64,000 nucleotides of DNA from positions 372,001-436,000 of the forward strand of contig NZ_FNDJ01000003.1 in assembly GCF_900099965.1 (NCBI RefSeq). The letters are read 5' to 3'. Every line of letters begins with the position of its first letter. Positions within the stretch are counted from its first letter, which is position 1. The translations under genes were made by a program, and so were the position numbers. Source of the stretch: Nonomuraea jiangxiensis (GTDB lineage: Bacteria; Actinomycetota; Actinomycetes; Streptosporangiales; Streptosporangiaceae). This document shows, piece after piece, positions 6,988 through 16,442 of this stretch. The notes beneath the pieces are model-generated. The model saw only the letters and a program-made list of their open reading frames with translations. It searched no databases and was not told where the DNA came from.

Positions 6988-8718
6988 ATGCTCCGTACCC
7001 AGCTGGCCGTCCTGACCGCGGGAATCGTCGGAGCCTCCCTGCTGTCCCTGGTCGATCCGCGACCGGCCGTGGCCGCCTCCGCGCTGACGTGCTCGGCGGT
7101 CGTCCCGGTGTACGGCATCGACGGTGGGGGAAAACTGCGCTGGTACGGCCACCGCGCCGGCGCCTCCGGCGAGGATTCCTGGGCCGCCGACAGCGGCAAG
7201 GAGATCGGCTACGGCTGGAACACGCTGGCCAAGGTGTTCTCCGGCGGCAACGGCGTGATCTATGCGGTCGACGGCGACGGAAACCTGAAGTGGTACCGCC
7301 ACCTGGATCCGGCGACCGGTGAGCGCGGCTGGGCTCCCGGCGAGCGCACGGTCATCGGCAACGGCTGGGGCGACTTCGTGGACATCGTGTCGGCCGGCTC
7401 CGGAGTCATCTACGCCCTCGACAAAGCCGGAGACCTGCACTGGTACCGCCATCTTTCACCGGCAACCGGCGAAGCCAGATGGGCGCCGGGGAGCGGCAAG
7501 GTCATCCGCTCCGGCTGGACAGCGATCACTACGCTGATGACCGGACGCGACGGCACACTGTACGGCGTGAACACCAAGGGACAGGTCCGCTGGTACGACC
7601 ACACCGATCCGGTCTCCGGCGGCACCACCTTCGGCCTGGGCACGGGGCTGGTAACCGGCGAGGGCTGGACGGATTACCGCAGTCCGTCCGGCGCCGGAGC
7701 GGGAGTCGTCTACGCGCTCGACGCGTCCGGCCGGATGTGGTGGCACCACCATGCCGACCCCCTGGCCGGGGCACCGGTCTGGCAGGACCGCCGCCCCCTG
7801 AACGAAGGATTCGCCTCCTTCACCACCCTGTTCGCCGACGCCACCGCCTGCGCGCAGGGGCAGTCCTTCACCGGTTACACCCCCGGCAAATCCGGCCAGA
7901 ACCTCTACTACAGCCAAGGCCGGGTCGGCGCCGTCCTGACGGAAGGCGCCCGAACCGCCGTCACCTACGGCCCGCAACGTAAGTTCGCCGAGCCGACGAC
8001 CGAGGCGACCGTCTCGACCCGAGCCTGGGTCCGCCTGCTCCCCGGCCCATGGTCACCGTCGGCGCCATGGGCGGCCACCTGGCCGGCGGCCAACATCGCC
8101 AGGACTGACGAGGATCTGCTGGACATCGCCACGCAGTATCTCGCGGACGCCCCCTCCAAGGTCCGCGACGGCCTGCGCTACGCGGGCGACGCCCACTACG
8201 GTCCCCTGCTCCCGGACGGCACCCGGGAAGAGGGCTCGGACTTCAACGACTACCTCGGCCTCGCATGGACCTACGACGACAGGATCGACCCCCCGGAAAC
8301 CCGCCAGAAGGACTCGCTGGACTGTTCCGGTTTCGTCAGAATGGTCCTTGGCTACCGCGGCGGCTACCCGCTGGGCATCGGCGACACGCTGAGCAAGTCC
8401 GCGATTCCCCGCCGAGCCGTACAAATGGCCGACGAGAACGCCCCGGGGATCACCGTGATCGACGGTGGAACGGCCAAGCCCACGTCCTACGCGGATCTGC
8501 AGACGGGCGACCTGCTGTTCTGGGACGCCAGCACGGACGACGGCACGGCCATCGACCATGTCGGCATCTATCTGGGAATCGACTCCACCGGCAAACACCG
8601 GTTCATATCCAGCCGTAAAACGGTCGACGGGCCTACGCTGGGCGACGAAGGCGGCTCCTCGACCCTCGACAGCGCCACGCTCTACGACCGCTCATGGCGC
8701 AAGGCCAAGCGCGCCTGA
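6988..8718 (+). CDS. Secreted tachylectin-like beta-propeller with NlpC/P60-like domain
   Basis: A signal peptide (residues about 1-29, ending AVAAS) is followed by about five repeats of the type IYAVDGDGNLKWYRHLDP. These are tachylectin-2-like propeller blades that bind sugars in the animal homologue. A linker of about 150 residues leads to an NlpC/P60-like C-terminal domain with catalytic Cys in DCSGFV and His in DHVGIYLG, preceded by LQTGDLLFW. The protein probably binds glycans and cuts peptide bonds in peptidoglycan or a related amide outside the cell. ATG 6988 was preferred to GTG 6982 because GAGAGG lies 8 nt before it. It is monocistronic. Confidence 0.85.
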   Translation: MLRTQLAVLTAGIVGASLLSLVDPRPAVAASALTCSAVVPVYGIDGGGKLRWYGHRAGASGEDSWAADSGKEIGYGWNTLAKVFSGGNGVIYAVDGDGNLKWYRHLDPATGERGWAPGERTVIGNGWGDFVDIVSAGSGVIYALDKAGDLHWYRHLSPATGEARWAPGSGKVIRSGWTAITTLMTGRDGTLYGVNTKGQVRWYDHTDPVSGGTTFGLGTGLVTGEGWTDYRSPSGAGAGVVYALDASGRMWWHHHADPLAGAPVWQDRRPLNEGFASFTTLFADATACAQGQSFTGYTPGKSGQNLYYSQGRVGAVLTEGARTAVTYGPQRKFAEPTTEATVSTRAWVRLLPGPWSPSAPWAATWPAANIARTDEDLLDIATQYLADAPSKVRDGLRYAGDAHYGPLLPDGTREEGSDFNDYLGLAWTYDDRIDPPETRQKDSLDCSGFVRMVLGYRGGYPLGIGDTLSKSAIPRRAVQMADENAPGITVIDGGTAKPTSYADLQTGDLLFWDASTDDGTAIDHVGIYLGIDSTGKHRFISSRKTVDGPTLGDEGGSSTLDSATLYDRSWRKAKRA

Positions 8719-8857
8719 CCTGCGGTCCGTACGACACGCACGAAGGAGAAGATCCCCGGACACCGCCATACGCGAGGCCGTGACGGCGTTCGGCAGGGCG
8801 AGTGCTCCGTGGAGCGTACCGGTCGCGGGCGCGGCGGCCGATCGGCCGGATCGCGCC

Positions 8858-11161
8858 CTATGATGCGGTGCGCGACGTCCACCAGGCCGCCACCTGTGCC
8901 CTGGAGGTACATCCGAGCTTGCGCAGAATGCGCTCGACGTGGCCCTCGGCCGTGCGTTGCGCGATGATCAGCCGTTGGGCGATCTTCTTGTTCGTCAGCC
9001 CTTCGGTGATCAGTTCGGCGATTTCGAGCTCTCGCGGTGTGAGCTCCTCGGTGTTCGCCCTGACGCGCGGCTCGCGGGGCAACGCCTTCGTCGGTTTCGC
9101 GAGAATGCGGTCGATCGTAGCCGTGGGCGTCATCCGCGCGCCCCGCTGGTACGCCTCCTCGAATGCCGTCTCGCCCAGCGATTCACGCGCGTAGTCACAG
9201 GCGTTGTCGTGTTCCGCTCCCCACGTGGCGTACCCCAGGAGAGAGATCCCCGCTTTGCCCCAGGTCGCATGTGCCGCGCCGAGCAGCCAGGCCACCGACC
9301 CCGCATCCTTTCGCCGGGTCGCCAGCCAGGACAGCGACTCCAGACACGCACCGATGACGGTCGGGTCCTCGAAGTCGCGGTTGATGTCGAGAATCTCCTT
9401 GAGCAGGCGCGTGGCCTCGTCGAGATCTCCTTGCAGGCGCCTGAGGTCGGCGAGGATCCACAGGAGATACGACTGGTTCCAGCGTGCGCCCCGGCGAGCG
9501 CATTGCTCGATCACCGAATCGCAGAGTTCCACGCCCGCATCGATCTCGCCCAGCGCGCCCAGCACACCCGCCAGGTCCGCGGTGGCGAGCCAACGTCCCG
9601 GTAGGTCACCCGTCACCTCATGATGATCGCGTGCCGTGCTCAAAAGGCTCCTGGCCCGCGGGTAGTCGTGGTCGCAGACCGCGCTCAGCCCCAGGACATA
9701 GGTCGCGTACGCACGGCTGCGGTCGTCGCCGAGCCGTTCGGCCAGGGCACGGCTCTCCTGGCCGTGCAGGCGGGTGGCTTCGAGGTCACCCTGGTAGAAC
9801 GCCAGCCAACCGGCCAGCCACAACCCTCGGACCCTGGCCGCGTCCGCCTCGGCGCCCCCTGGCAGGGCGGCCAGCAGGCGCTCCACCTGACATCTGCCCT
9901 CGCTCACCGCGTGCACCAGCCAGAAGGGCCAGAGGTCGGCGGCGAGATGCAGGCCGCTGATGGCCTCGTTCGGAGTCGTCAGGCAGTATTCGATCGCGGC
10001 CCGGATGTTGTGCCGCTCGGACTTGAGCCGCCGGCTCCAGTGACGTTGTTCTGACTCCGCCCATCCGGTGGTCGCCTGTGAGGCGAGCGCGCCGCACCAG
10101 TCGCGGTGCCGCGCTCTGACCGTCTCCAGCTCGCCCGACTCCCCCAGGCGGCCACGGCCGAACTGCCGCAAGGTGTCGAGCATGCAGTAACGCACACCCG
10201 TGCTGTCGTCATCCCGGATCACGATCGACTTTTCGACCAGGCTGTGCAGACGGTCCAGCAACTCCTCTGCGGGGAGGTCGTCGTCGCAACACACCGCTTC
10301 CGCCGCCGCCAGGTCGAAGCTGCCGGCGAAAACGGTCAGCCTTGCCCACAGCGTACGGTCGAGCGGGTCCAACAGGTCGTAGCTCCACTCGACCATCGCC
10401 GTGAGCGAGGTCTGCCGGGTGTCGTGGCCCCTGTGCCCGATGGTCAGCAGCTTGAATCGATCATCAAGCCGGGCAACGATCTGCTCCACCGACAGTGAGC
10501 GCATACGAACCGCGGCCAGTTCGATGGCGAGGGGGATCCCCTCCAGATCGCGGCACAGACGTGCCACCGACGGACACTTGTCGGCATCCAGGTGGAACTC
10601 CGGGAAGACCGCCTGTGCCCGGCTGACGAACAAACTGACGGACTCGTACCGTGCCAGGACCTCGGCGGGCTCTCCGGCCGAGGGCTCCAGCGGCACCGTG
10701 AGCGGTGGGACCTGGAAGATCTGCTCACCTTCCAGGCCGAGTGGCTGACGGCTGGTCGCGAGGATCCGAAGACCCTCGGACGCCCGGAGCAGGGTGCGGG
10801 CCAGATGGGCGCAGCCATCGACCAGATGCTCGCAGTTGTCCAGGACCAGCAGCCCTTGTCGGCCGGCCAGGTAGTCGATCGGCGTTTCCGTCCGCGACGT
10901 GGTGGACATGTCGGGCAGGCCCATCGCCGCGGACACCGTTTGCGGGAGGAGACTCGGGTCCGTCAGCGTGCTGAGGTCGACGTACCAGACGCCGCCAGGG
11001 AACGCCCGGTGCCGTTTACGCGCCGTATGCAGGGCGAGCCGCGTCTTGCCGATGCCGCCGGGACCTGTCAGGGTCAGCAGCCGGCTCGACTCGAGCAGGC
11101 GACGGACCTCCGGGGCCTCCTTGCGGCGGCCGAGGAAGGGGGTCAGTTCGGCAGGAAGCAC
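8858..11161 (-). CDS. Large LuxR-type regulator with NB-ARC-like ATPase
   Basis: The N-terminus begins FLGRRKEAPEVRRLL and has a Walker A (GPGGIGKTRLAL) and Walker B (LLVLDNCEHL), as in the NB-ARC/AfsR-like ATPases. The middle part (about residues 350-690) is helical and TPR-like. The end is a LuxR helix-turn-helix: LTPRELEIAELITEGLTNKKIAQ and HVERILRKLG. Such proteins are STAND-type activators, often of secondary metabolism. The first possible start is GTG 11161; no good ribosome site is seen, and homology-like sequence (GGDVSRSSR) runs a little further upstream, so the start is uncertain. The target is unknown. Confidence 0.85.
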   Translation of the reverse strand: MLPAELTPFLGRRKEAPEVRRLLESSRLLTLTGPGGIGKTRLALHTARKRHRAFPGGVWYVDLSTLTDPSLLPQTVSAAMGLPDMSTTSRTETPIDYLAGRQGLLVLDNCEHLVDGCAHLARTLLRASEGLRILATSRQPLGLEGEQIFQVPPLTVPLEPSAGEPAEVLARYESVSLFVSRAQAVFPEFHLDADKCPSVARLCRDLEGIPLAIELAAVRMRSLSVEQIVARLDDRFKLLTIGHRGHDTRQTSLTAMVEWSYDLLDPLDRTLWARLTVFAGSFDLAAAEAVCCDDDLPAEELLDRLHSLVEKSIVIRDDDSTGVRYCMLDTLRQFGRGRLGESGELETVRARHRDWCGALASQATTGWAESEQRHWSRRLKSERHNIRAAIEYCLTTPNEAISGLHLAADLWPFWLVHAVSEGRCQVERLLAALPGGAEADAARVRGLWLAGWLAFYQGDLEATRLHGQESRALAERLGDDRSRAYATYVLGLSAVCDHDYPRARSLLSTARDHHEVTGDLPGRWLATADLAGVLGALGEIDAGVELCDSVIEQCARRGARWNQSYLLWILADLRRLQGDLDEATRLLKEILDINRDFEDPTVIGACLESLSWLATRRKDAGSVAWLLGAAHATWGKAGISLLGYATWGAEHDNACDYARESLGETAFEEAYQRGARMTPTATIDRILAKPTKALPREPRVRANTEELTPRELEIAELITEGLTNKKIAQRLIIAQRTAEGHVERILRKLGCTSRAQVAAWWTSRTAS

Positions 11162-11361
11162 GCGACTCGACCGTGAAACATCGCCACCGGCTCGTGTCCT
11201 CCTGTCCAGCGGACCCTTTTGTCCAACCTAGCGATTGTAGTTCGGGGTCGCAGGCGGCGGATCCGGTGCAGGTCAGGCTTCCCGGCATGCTGTACGGCGA
11301 TGGACGTCCGGGCGTCGCGCTTATGCGGCGGGTGAGGAGCTCGCGACCATCTCAGCTCGGG

Positions 11362-12246
11362 TCAGGCCGGTCGCTTGACCGCCTCGAAGGCGCTCGGCAG
11401 GCCGTCGGCACCGTGGCCGAGGGCGACCGCACGCGTGATGATGGTCTTGAAGAATTCGGGCACGTCCACACCTATGCCGCGGGCACGGCTGGTCTCGATA
11501 AGGCGATTCATCGCGTTCAGGTGAATGTCGAGCGTCTCTTCGTCGCTCGGATACTTGCCTTCGTCGACCTGCCTGGCGACTTCGTGGAAGACCATTTCTA
11601 TGGACCTGAGAAACTGAATGGCGACGGGGAGGAACGTCGACGCCTTGCTCCCCTCGGTGCCGACCAGGGAGAAGGCGTGGAAATAGCCGCTCAGGACGCC
11701 CCATTCCACGCCGAGAAGGCTCGAGTCGTACAGCGAGGCCATGCCATGGTCGGCTCCGAGGTAGGACGTGGCGCCGCCCAGGCAGTCGAGCATCTCTCGC
11801 TCGGCCGAGAACACCGCCTCTGATCCGCTGTAGAAGAGAACGGCCTCAGACCCTCCCACGCCGCTCGGCGTGGCCATCACGGCCCCGTCGAGATAGTGGG
11901 CACCGCGCTCGGCCGCCCAGGTGGCCGCCTCGCGGGCCTGTTCCGGGGTGCCGGTGCTCAGGTGTACGAGATGTCTCCCCGAGAGGACATCACCGCATGA
12001 CTCCAGGACCTCGTACGCGGCCGGGTAGTCCGTCACGCAGACGATCACCGTTGGGCTCGCCGCAACGGCTTCGCGAACGGTCGCGGCTCGGGTCGCACCG
12101 TGAGACACCAGCTCATCGGCCTTCCCGGCGGTGCGGTTCCATACGGTCGTCTGGTATCCGTTCTTCACCAGAACCCGGGCCAGTGCCGAGCCCATCAGGC
12201 CGAGACCGATGACGGTGACAGGTGAACGATCGTTGTGGGCCATCAC
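11362..12246 (-). CDS. NADPH-dependent imine reductase / hydroxyisobutyrate dehydrogenase-like oxidoreductase
   Basis: The 294-residue protein has the Rossmann motif VIGLGLMGSALA and the WNRTAGKA segment that recognises the NADPH phosphate. Next come STGTPEQAREAATWA and a helical C-terminal dimerisation domain with HGMASLYDSSLLG. In this family, a Tyr or Asp in that stretch marks the imine reductase branch; the classical 3-hydroxyisobutyrate dehydrogenase Lys is not evident. The start GTG-ATG follows GAGGGAGGG. Imine reductases reduce cyclic imines; the native substrate is unknown. The neighbouring regulator gene at 8858-11161 is on the same strand downstream. Confidence 0.82.
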   Translation of the reverse strand: MMAHNDRSPVTVIGLGLMGSALARVLVKNGYQTTVWNRTAGKADELVSHGATRAATVREAVAASPTVIVCVTDYPAAYEVLESCGDVLSGRHLVHLSTGTPEQAREAATWAAERGAHYLDGAVMATPSGVGGSEAVLFYSGSEAVFSAEREMLDCLGGATSYLGADHGMASLYDSSLLGVEWGVLSGYFHAFSLVGTEGSKASTFLPVAIQFLRSIEMVFHEVARQVDEGKYPSDEETLDIHLNAMNRLIETSRARGIGVDVPEFFKTIITRAVALGHGADGLPSAFEAVKRPA

Positions 12247-12329
12247 AGTGCCCTCCCTCTTGCTTCAACTGCGATACACGCGCTCGCCGAACAGTCTGGG
12301 CGACCTGGCATCGCGGCGTTAGGGGATAA

Positions 12330-12600
12330 ATCCCCAACTTCCACGTGTTCGCCGTGCACGGCGCCGCCGGGCCGCCACGCTGGTAGCCGAGCTGGATCGG
12401 CGCCTGGTGCCGCCTGGCGGGTACGGCGTTGTTCAGATCCACCGGCAGCCGGTATTCGGTCACGACCAGCGGGATCTGGGTGTCGGGGGTGTAGTTCAGC
12501 GACCACTCCGTGCTCGTACGGGTCGACAGCGTGGTGTCCACCGCGACGCGGTACGAGCCAGGCCCGAACCCGGTGGGGAAGGTCGGCGTGTCGCAGAGTT
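12330..12600 (-). pseudogene. C-terminal fragment of a subtilase-type secreted protein
   Basis: Minus-strand sequence reads FGPGSYRVAVDTTLSTRTST, then VVTEYRLPVDLNNAVPARRH and PIQLGYQRGGPAAP. These are characteristic of the region C-terminal to the protease domain in actinomycete S8 peptidases. No signal peptide or catalytic triad is present. The fragment is fused in frame to the regulator remnant on its 5' side, so only a C-terminal scrap of the original gene survives. Confidence 0.5.
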
Positions 12601-13026
12601 GCCCGCCATCGCGATGAACCCGCGCCTCCTCGACGAGTACCTCGATCAGGCCGCGAAACACCCGATGCCGCTCCGCGCCGCGATCGTCCAGCGGCTCCGG
12701 CATCGGCGGCAGTACGTCGGTCAGCTCCAGCAACAGCGGACGCAACGCCCCACCCACCCAGCCGCGCGCCGTCAAGCTCCTCCCGCAGCCCGCGCACCGC
12801 CTCGACCAGCGGGTCCAGCGGGAACAGCTCACGGATCGGGTGACACCGGCCCACCAACCGACGCGACTCAGCGACGTCGCGATGGCCCAGCAGCTCGGTC
12901 ACCAGGCGGGTCTTGCCCACCCCCCGCCTCGCCCTCCACCGCCACCACCACCGGCGGCGTCAGCAGCGCCGCCACGACGGTGCCGAGCTCGGCTTCCCTC
13001 CCCACCAGAACCGGTGACGTCAGCAT
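12601..13026 (-). pseudogene. N-terminal fragment of a LuxR/AAA regulator, frameshifted
   Basis: ATG 13026 begins MLTSPVLVGREAELGTVV, the usual start of LuxR-family ATPase regulators. The Walker A is broken: the G-run near 12915 carries one extra base, and removing it restores GEAGVGKTRLVTELLG. A second frame change near 12760 is needed to join VRGLREELDG to LRPLLLELTDVLPPMPEPLDD. The sequence stops being regulator-like at EVLVEEAR and runs into a subtilase C-terminus. All of the tetratricopeptide and DNA-binding parts are gone. Confidence 0.55.
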
Positions 13027-13103
13027 CCAGCTCGTTGACCGTGAGTCCTCAACATGATCGGACCGGCCCTGAAGCATCAGCGCAGCGGCGACGGCCCGTC
13101 AAG

Positions 13104-13130
13104 AAACAGCCCCGGCCCATGCCGGGGTGT
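13104..13130 (-). terminator. Terminator after the type VII substrate operon
   Basis: CCCCGGC-ATGG-GCCGGGG is a perfect 7-bp stem on the minus strand followed by CTGTTTCTT. It lies about 55 bp past the stop of the gene ending at 13184. Confidence 0.55.
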
Positions 13131-13183
13131 TCCATCGCCGGACATCGTTCGCCGTGAGTCGTTCACCGGCCGGCTGCGAACCG

Positions 13184-14500
13184 TCAGCCGATGCGGCTGT
13201 TCACCGCCGAGTCCGCGTCGCCGCCCCACACGTCGTCGTCCTCGTGCAACCACGTGCTGGATTCGCGATCACTGGATTCCTGGCCTCCAGCGCCGCCCAT
13301 GCCCATGGGCATGAAGGGCATGCCCATGCCGGTCGTCCCGCCGCGGACGTTGGCCGACGGGCCCATCGCGGCGGCCACGCCGCTTCCGCCGGTCGATGTG
13401 CCCGAGCCGCCGCCGTAGGTGGCCGGGGTGTAGGTGGGGGTGCTGCCGGCGCCGCCGTTCGTGGTGGGGAAGGAGCTGGTGTTCGGTGGCTGGTAGTCCT
13501 GCAGGCGTGTCGTGGGGTGCGACTGCTGACCGGAACCCGTGGTCGTGATGCCGCCGGGGTTCTGGCCGGTGTTCGCCATGGTGGCGTTCGCCCCGGCCGA
13601 CGGGTCCGTCTGGGAGTCCGCTCCCGGGTACGTGGGATCGGTGGAGGGGTCCGAACCGGGATCCGTCGAGCCGCCCGGGGGGTTCATCGAGTCGGTCGAG
13701 GGGTCCATCGAGCCGTACGGGGGCGAATTCGGGTCCAGCCCGCCCGACGGGTCGCCGGACAGGGCGGGGTCGTTGTACGAGGCGGGCATGACGCCGCCCA
13801 CTCCTGGTCCGCCGCCGTCGAAGGGGTAGTTCACCGGCTGCGGGCGATCATCCAGCGGTGTCGGCGGCTTGATGTTCCGGAGCGCCACATTCAAGGTGTC
13901 CGGCATCGAGCTGAAGACGTGCTTGAGGTCATTGCCGAACGTCTGCAGGTGTTGCCCGGCCAGTTCGTTCTGGGACCCCCATTGGCCCTTGGTGCTGTCG
14001 CCGCCATAGACGCCGGTGTAGGTGCTGTAGTAGTCCGTCCAGTCGTCGTTGAACGAGGCGCTGCCTACCAGTCCACCGTTCCAGAATCCTTGGTAGTGCC
14101 AGGTCGGCAGCATGAAGCCGCCCCAGTCGTCGTTGAGGAACGCCTGGTGTTTGCGTACGACATTGGCGAAGTCCGAGAGGGGAGTGGACATGCCCTTCAG
14201 CTTTTCGGCCAGCTCGCCCAGCGTCACGTAGAGGATCCCGAGCGCTTTCTGGGCCTCGACCGAGGCATTACCCTCCCAGACCTTGGCAAGCTCGCGGGCC
14301 TCCCGTTCGATCGCGGCCTTCGCCTCGCTGACCGCCTGGTGAGCGTCCGAGTAGGCGATCGACGCGCTGTCGATGCGCGAGGCGTCGAAGCCCTGGAGGA
14401 AGGTCAGGACCTGCTCTACGTTCCGGTTGCTCGGGTTGTCGTCACCGAGACTCGCGCCCGGAGACTTCAGGTGGTGAGTCTCCTGCCTGGTGTCCCCCAT
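13184..14500 (-). CDS. Large PPE-like type VII secretion substrate
   Basis: The 438-residue product has a helical N-terminal half with the WxG turn in LAKVWEGNASVEAQKALG (about residues 70-90). A Pro/Gly/Ser/Asp-rich linker follows (STDPGSDPSTDP repeats). The end is GMPFMPMGMGGAGGQE followed by HEDDDVWGGDADSAVNSRIG. Architecture and position right after a small helical partner gene (14506-14892, 5-bp gap) resemble PE/PPE heterodimers exported by ESX systems. It shares its last 60 or so residues in pattern with the products at 17195 and 18229. There is no catalytic domain, so its role outside the cell is unknown. Confidence 0.72.
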   Translation of the reverse strand: MGDTRQETHHLKSPGASLGDDNPSNRNVEQVLTFLQGFDASRIDSASIAYSDAHQAVSEAKAAIEREARELAKVWEGNASVEAQKALGILYVTLGELAEKLKGMSTPLSDFANVVRKHQAFLNDDWGGFMLPTWHYQGFWNGGLVGSASFNDDWTDYYSTYTGVYGGDSTKGQWGSQNELAGQHLQTFGNDLKHVFSSMPDTLNVALRNIKPPTPLDDRPQPVNYPFDGGGPGVGGVMPASYNDPALSGDPSGGLDPNSPPYGSMDPSTDSMNPPGGSTDPGSDPSTDPTYPGADSQTDPSAGANATMANTGQNPGGITTTGSGQQSHPTTRLQDYQPPNTSSFPTTNGGAGSTPTYTPATYGGGSGTSTGGSGVAAAMGPSANVRGGTTGMGMPFMPMGMGGAGGQESSDRESSTWLHEDDDVWGGDADSAVNSRIG

Positions 14501-14505
14501 ACGGA

Positions 14506-14892
14506 TCAGGCCTCCTGCCCGTTGGCCGTGTTCGTCACCTGGTAATTGCCGGCTCCGGCCTCGATGAGGGAGATCGCGATCTGGAAGTTCTCCAGGACCT
14601 GGCCGTAGACGGTCGCGAACTCCTGGTGGCTGGTCGCCAGCGTGTCGACAAAAGTCTTGATGCCTTCGATGCGGTCGACGCTCTTCAGGTGCGCGCGCAT
14701 ATCCGAGAGGTTGCCATAGGCGTCGAAATCCGCGACCGAGCCCTGGCGCTGGCCGTAGCCCTCACCGCTGATGGGCTTCATCGCCTCGCGAAGCGCCCCG
14801 GCGATGTTCAGGATCTTCTGAGGGCTGTACACGACTCCATCACGCTCAGGCTCCAGCCCCGGCCAGTTCGCAGGTGGCTGTGTTTCTCCCAT
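14506..14892 (-). CDS. Small PE-like partner of the type VII substrate
   Basis: This 128-residue helical protein has no Trp-x-Gly turn but has paired helices (ILNIAGALREAMKPI and MRAHLKSVDRIEGIKTFVDT). A Tyr-containing helix follows (HQEFATVYGQVLENFQIAIS) in which YxxxxE resembles a secretion signal. It is the first gene of a two-gene unit with the large substrate and is divergent from eccB. By layout and size it matches the 119-residue protein at 19518. The partner role is inferred. Confidence 0.62.
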   Translation of the reverse strand: MGETQPPANWPGLEPERDGVVYSPQKILNIAGALREAMKPISGEGYGQRQGSVADFDAYGNLSDMRAHLKSVDRIEGIKTFVDTLATSHQEFATVYGQVLENFQIAISLIEAGAGNYQVTNTANGQEA

Positions 14893-14987
14893 GAGACGCT
14901 CCCCCTCCGCACTCGATCTAGAAGCCTACTGCACTGTTCCATTGCCGTACAGAAAACTCATAGTCAACATGCGTAACATGAGGCAAT

Positions 14988-16421
14988 ATGCAGACCCAGA
15001 AGGATCTTTATCAGGCGCATCGCCTCATGACGCAGCGTCTGGGGCTGGCCCTGCTTCAGGGTGAGCCGGATCTGCCGGAGTCGCCGATGCGGCGGCACAA
15101 CGTGGCGACGTTCGCGGGGATCCTGATCGCGGTGCTGATCGTGGTCGGATTCGGCATCTGGGGGCTGCTCAAGCCCGGAAACGCCACCAAACTCACCGAT
15201 CCCGGCCAGTTGCTGGTCGAGGAGGAGACCGGGGCGTCGTACGTCTACAACCAGCAGCAGAACAAGTTGCAGCCGGTGGCGAACTACGTGTCCGCTCGGC
15301 TGATGCTCGACAGCCAGGACATCAAGGTCAGAACGGTGTCCGCGGAGTCGCTGGCGCCCTACGCGCGAGGGCAGAAGGTGGGCATCCAGGGGGCGCCCGA
15401 CTCGCTGCCCAAGCGCGAACGGCTGGTCAAGGCGCCGTGGTCGGTGTGCGTGGTCGAGGGGGCCGACGCCGCCGGGGTGCGTAAGCCGTTCGTGACGCTC
15501 GTGGGCGGGATCGACGTGGCCGGAACGCCGGTGGGCGGCTCCGCGCTGGTCGTCAACGACGGGACGCAGAACTGGGTGCTCTGGAACAACCAGCGCATGC
15601 GCGCGGCGAACGTGGACCGCCTCACCGATCAGACCCCGCGCCGCGTCCCCGTCTCCTGGATCAACGCCATCCCCTCCGGCGTGGACTTCGCCGCCCCGCC
15701 GATCATCCAGCGGGGCAAAAAGGCCGTCGGCCCCGGCGGCCGGGCGGCCAGAGTGGGGCAGGTGTTCAAGGTGGAGTCCGTCGCCGGCGCGGCCGAGCGC
15801 TGGTACGTGCTCCTCGCCGACGGCCTCGCGCCCATCAATCAGACGCAGGCGATGCTGCTGCTCCAGGACCCGGCCAGCAAGGCCGCGTACGGCCGGCTCC
15901 AGGTCCGCGAGATCGCCATCGACGCGGCGAGCGCCAACGCGGCCAAGGCGTCCGCGCAGCGGATCCGCGACAGCGGCCTGCCCTCGACCATGCCCCGTTT
16001 CCAGACGCCGGGTGTGTCGTCCCCGCTCTGCGCCGCCTACCAGGACACCGCGAAGGGCTCCACCAGGGCCGTCCTGACCACGGGCGGCCGGCTGCGCATC
16101 CCCACCCCGGCGGCGAGCGCCGGCCCGGACAAGGTCGACCAGGTGCTGCTGCCCCCGGGCAGCGCGGCGGTGGCCGGAACCCTGCCGGGCGACGGGCAGT
16201 TGTCGGCGGTCCAGCAGTTCTCGCTGATCACGGACCAGGGCAGGAGGTACCGGCTGGCCACGCCGGACGTGCTGGGCAACCTGGGATACGACACGACGGA
16301 CGTGGCGCCGGTGCCCGTCGGCCTGCTGCGGTTGATCCCCGAGGGCCCCGCGCTGGACCCGGCGGCGGCCAGGATGCCCGTGCAGGAGGCGAACCTGATC
16401 CAGCAGCCCGGCACCCAATGA
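14988..16421 (+). CDS. eccB: Type VII secretion core component EccB
   Basis: The 477-residue protein begins MQTQKDLYQAHRLMTQRLGL and has one membrane helix (about residues 36-57). It continues with the large periplasm-side repeat domain of EccB (LTDPGQLLVEEETGASYVY, then TPRRVPVSWINAIPSGVDF). EccB sits at the outer face of the ESX membrane complex and ties EccC and EccD assemblies together. Length is normal. The ATG follows GAGG at 14980. It is separated from eccCD by the substrate genes on the other strand. Confidence 0.95.
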   Translation: MQTQKDLYQAHRLMTQRLGLALLQGEPDLPESPMRRHNVATFAGILIAVLIVVGFGIWGLLKPGNATKLTDPGQLLVEEETGASYVYNQQQNKLQPVANYVSARLMLDSQDIKVRTVSAESLAPYARGQKVGIQGAPDSLPKRERLVKAPWSVCVVEGADAAGVRKPFVTLVGGIDVAGTPVGGSALVVNDGTQNWVLWNNQRMRAANVDRLTDQTPRRVPVSWINAIPSGVDFAAPPIIQRGKKAVGPGGRAARVGQVFKVESVAGAAERWYVLLADGLAPINQTQAMLLLQDPASKAAYGRLQVREIAIDAASANAAKASAQRIRDSGLPSTMPRFQTPGVSSPLCAAYQDTAKGSTRAVLTTGGRLRIPTPAASAGPDKVDQVLLPPGSAAVAGTLPGDGQLSAVQQFSLITDQGRRYRLATPDVLGNLGYDTTDVAPVPVGLLRLIPEGPALDPAAARMPVQEANLIQQPGTQ

Positions 16422-16442
16422 GCCGGGCTGGAAGGCCACCTA

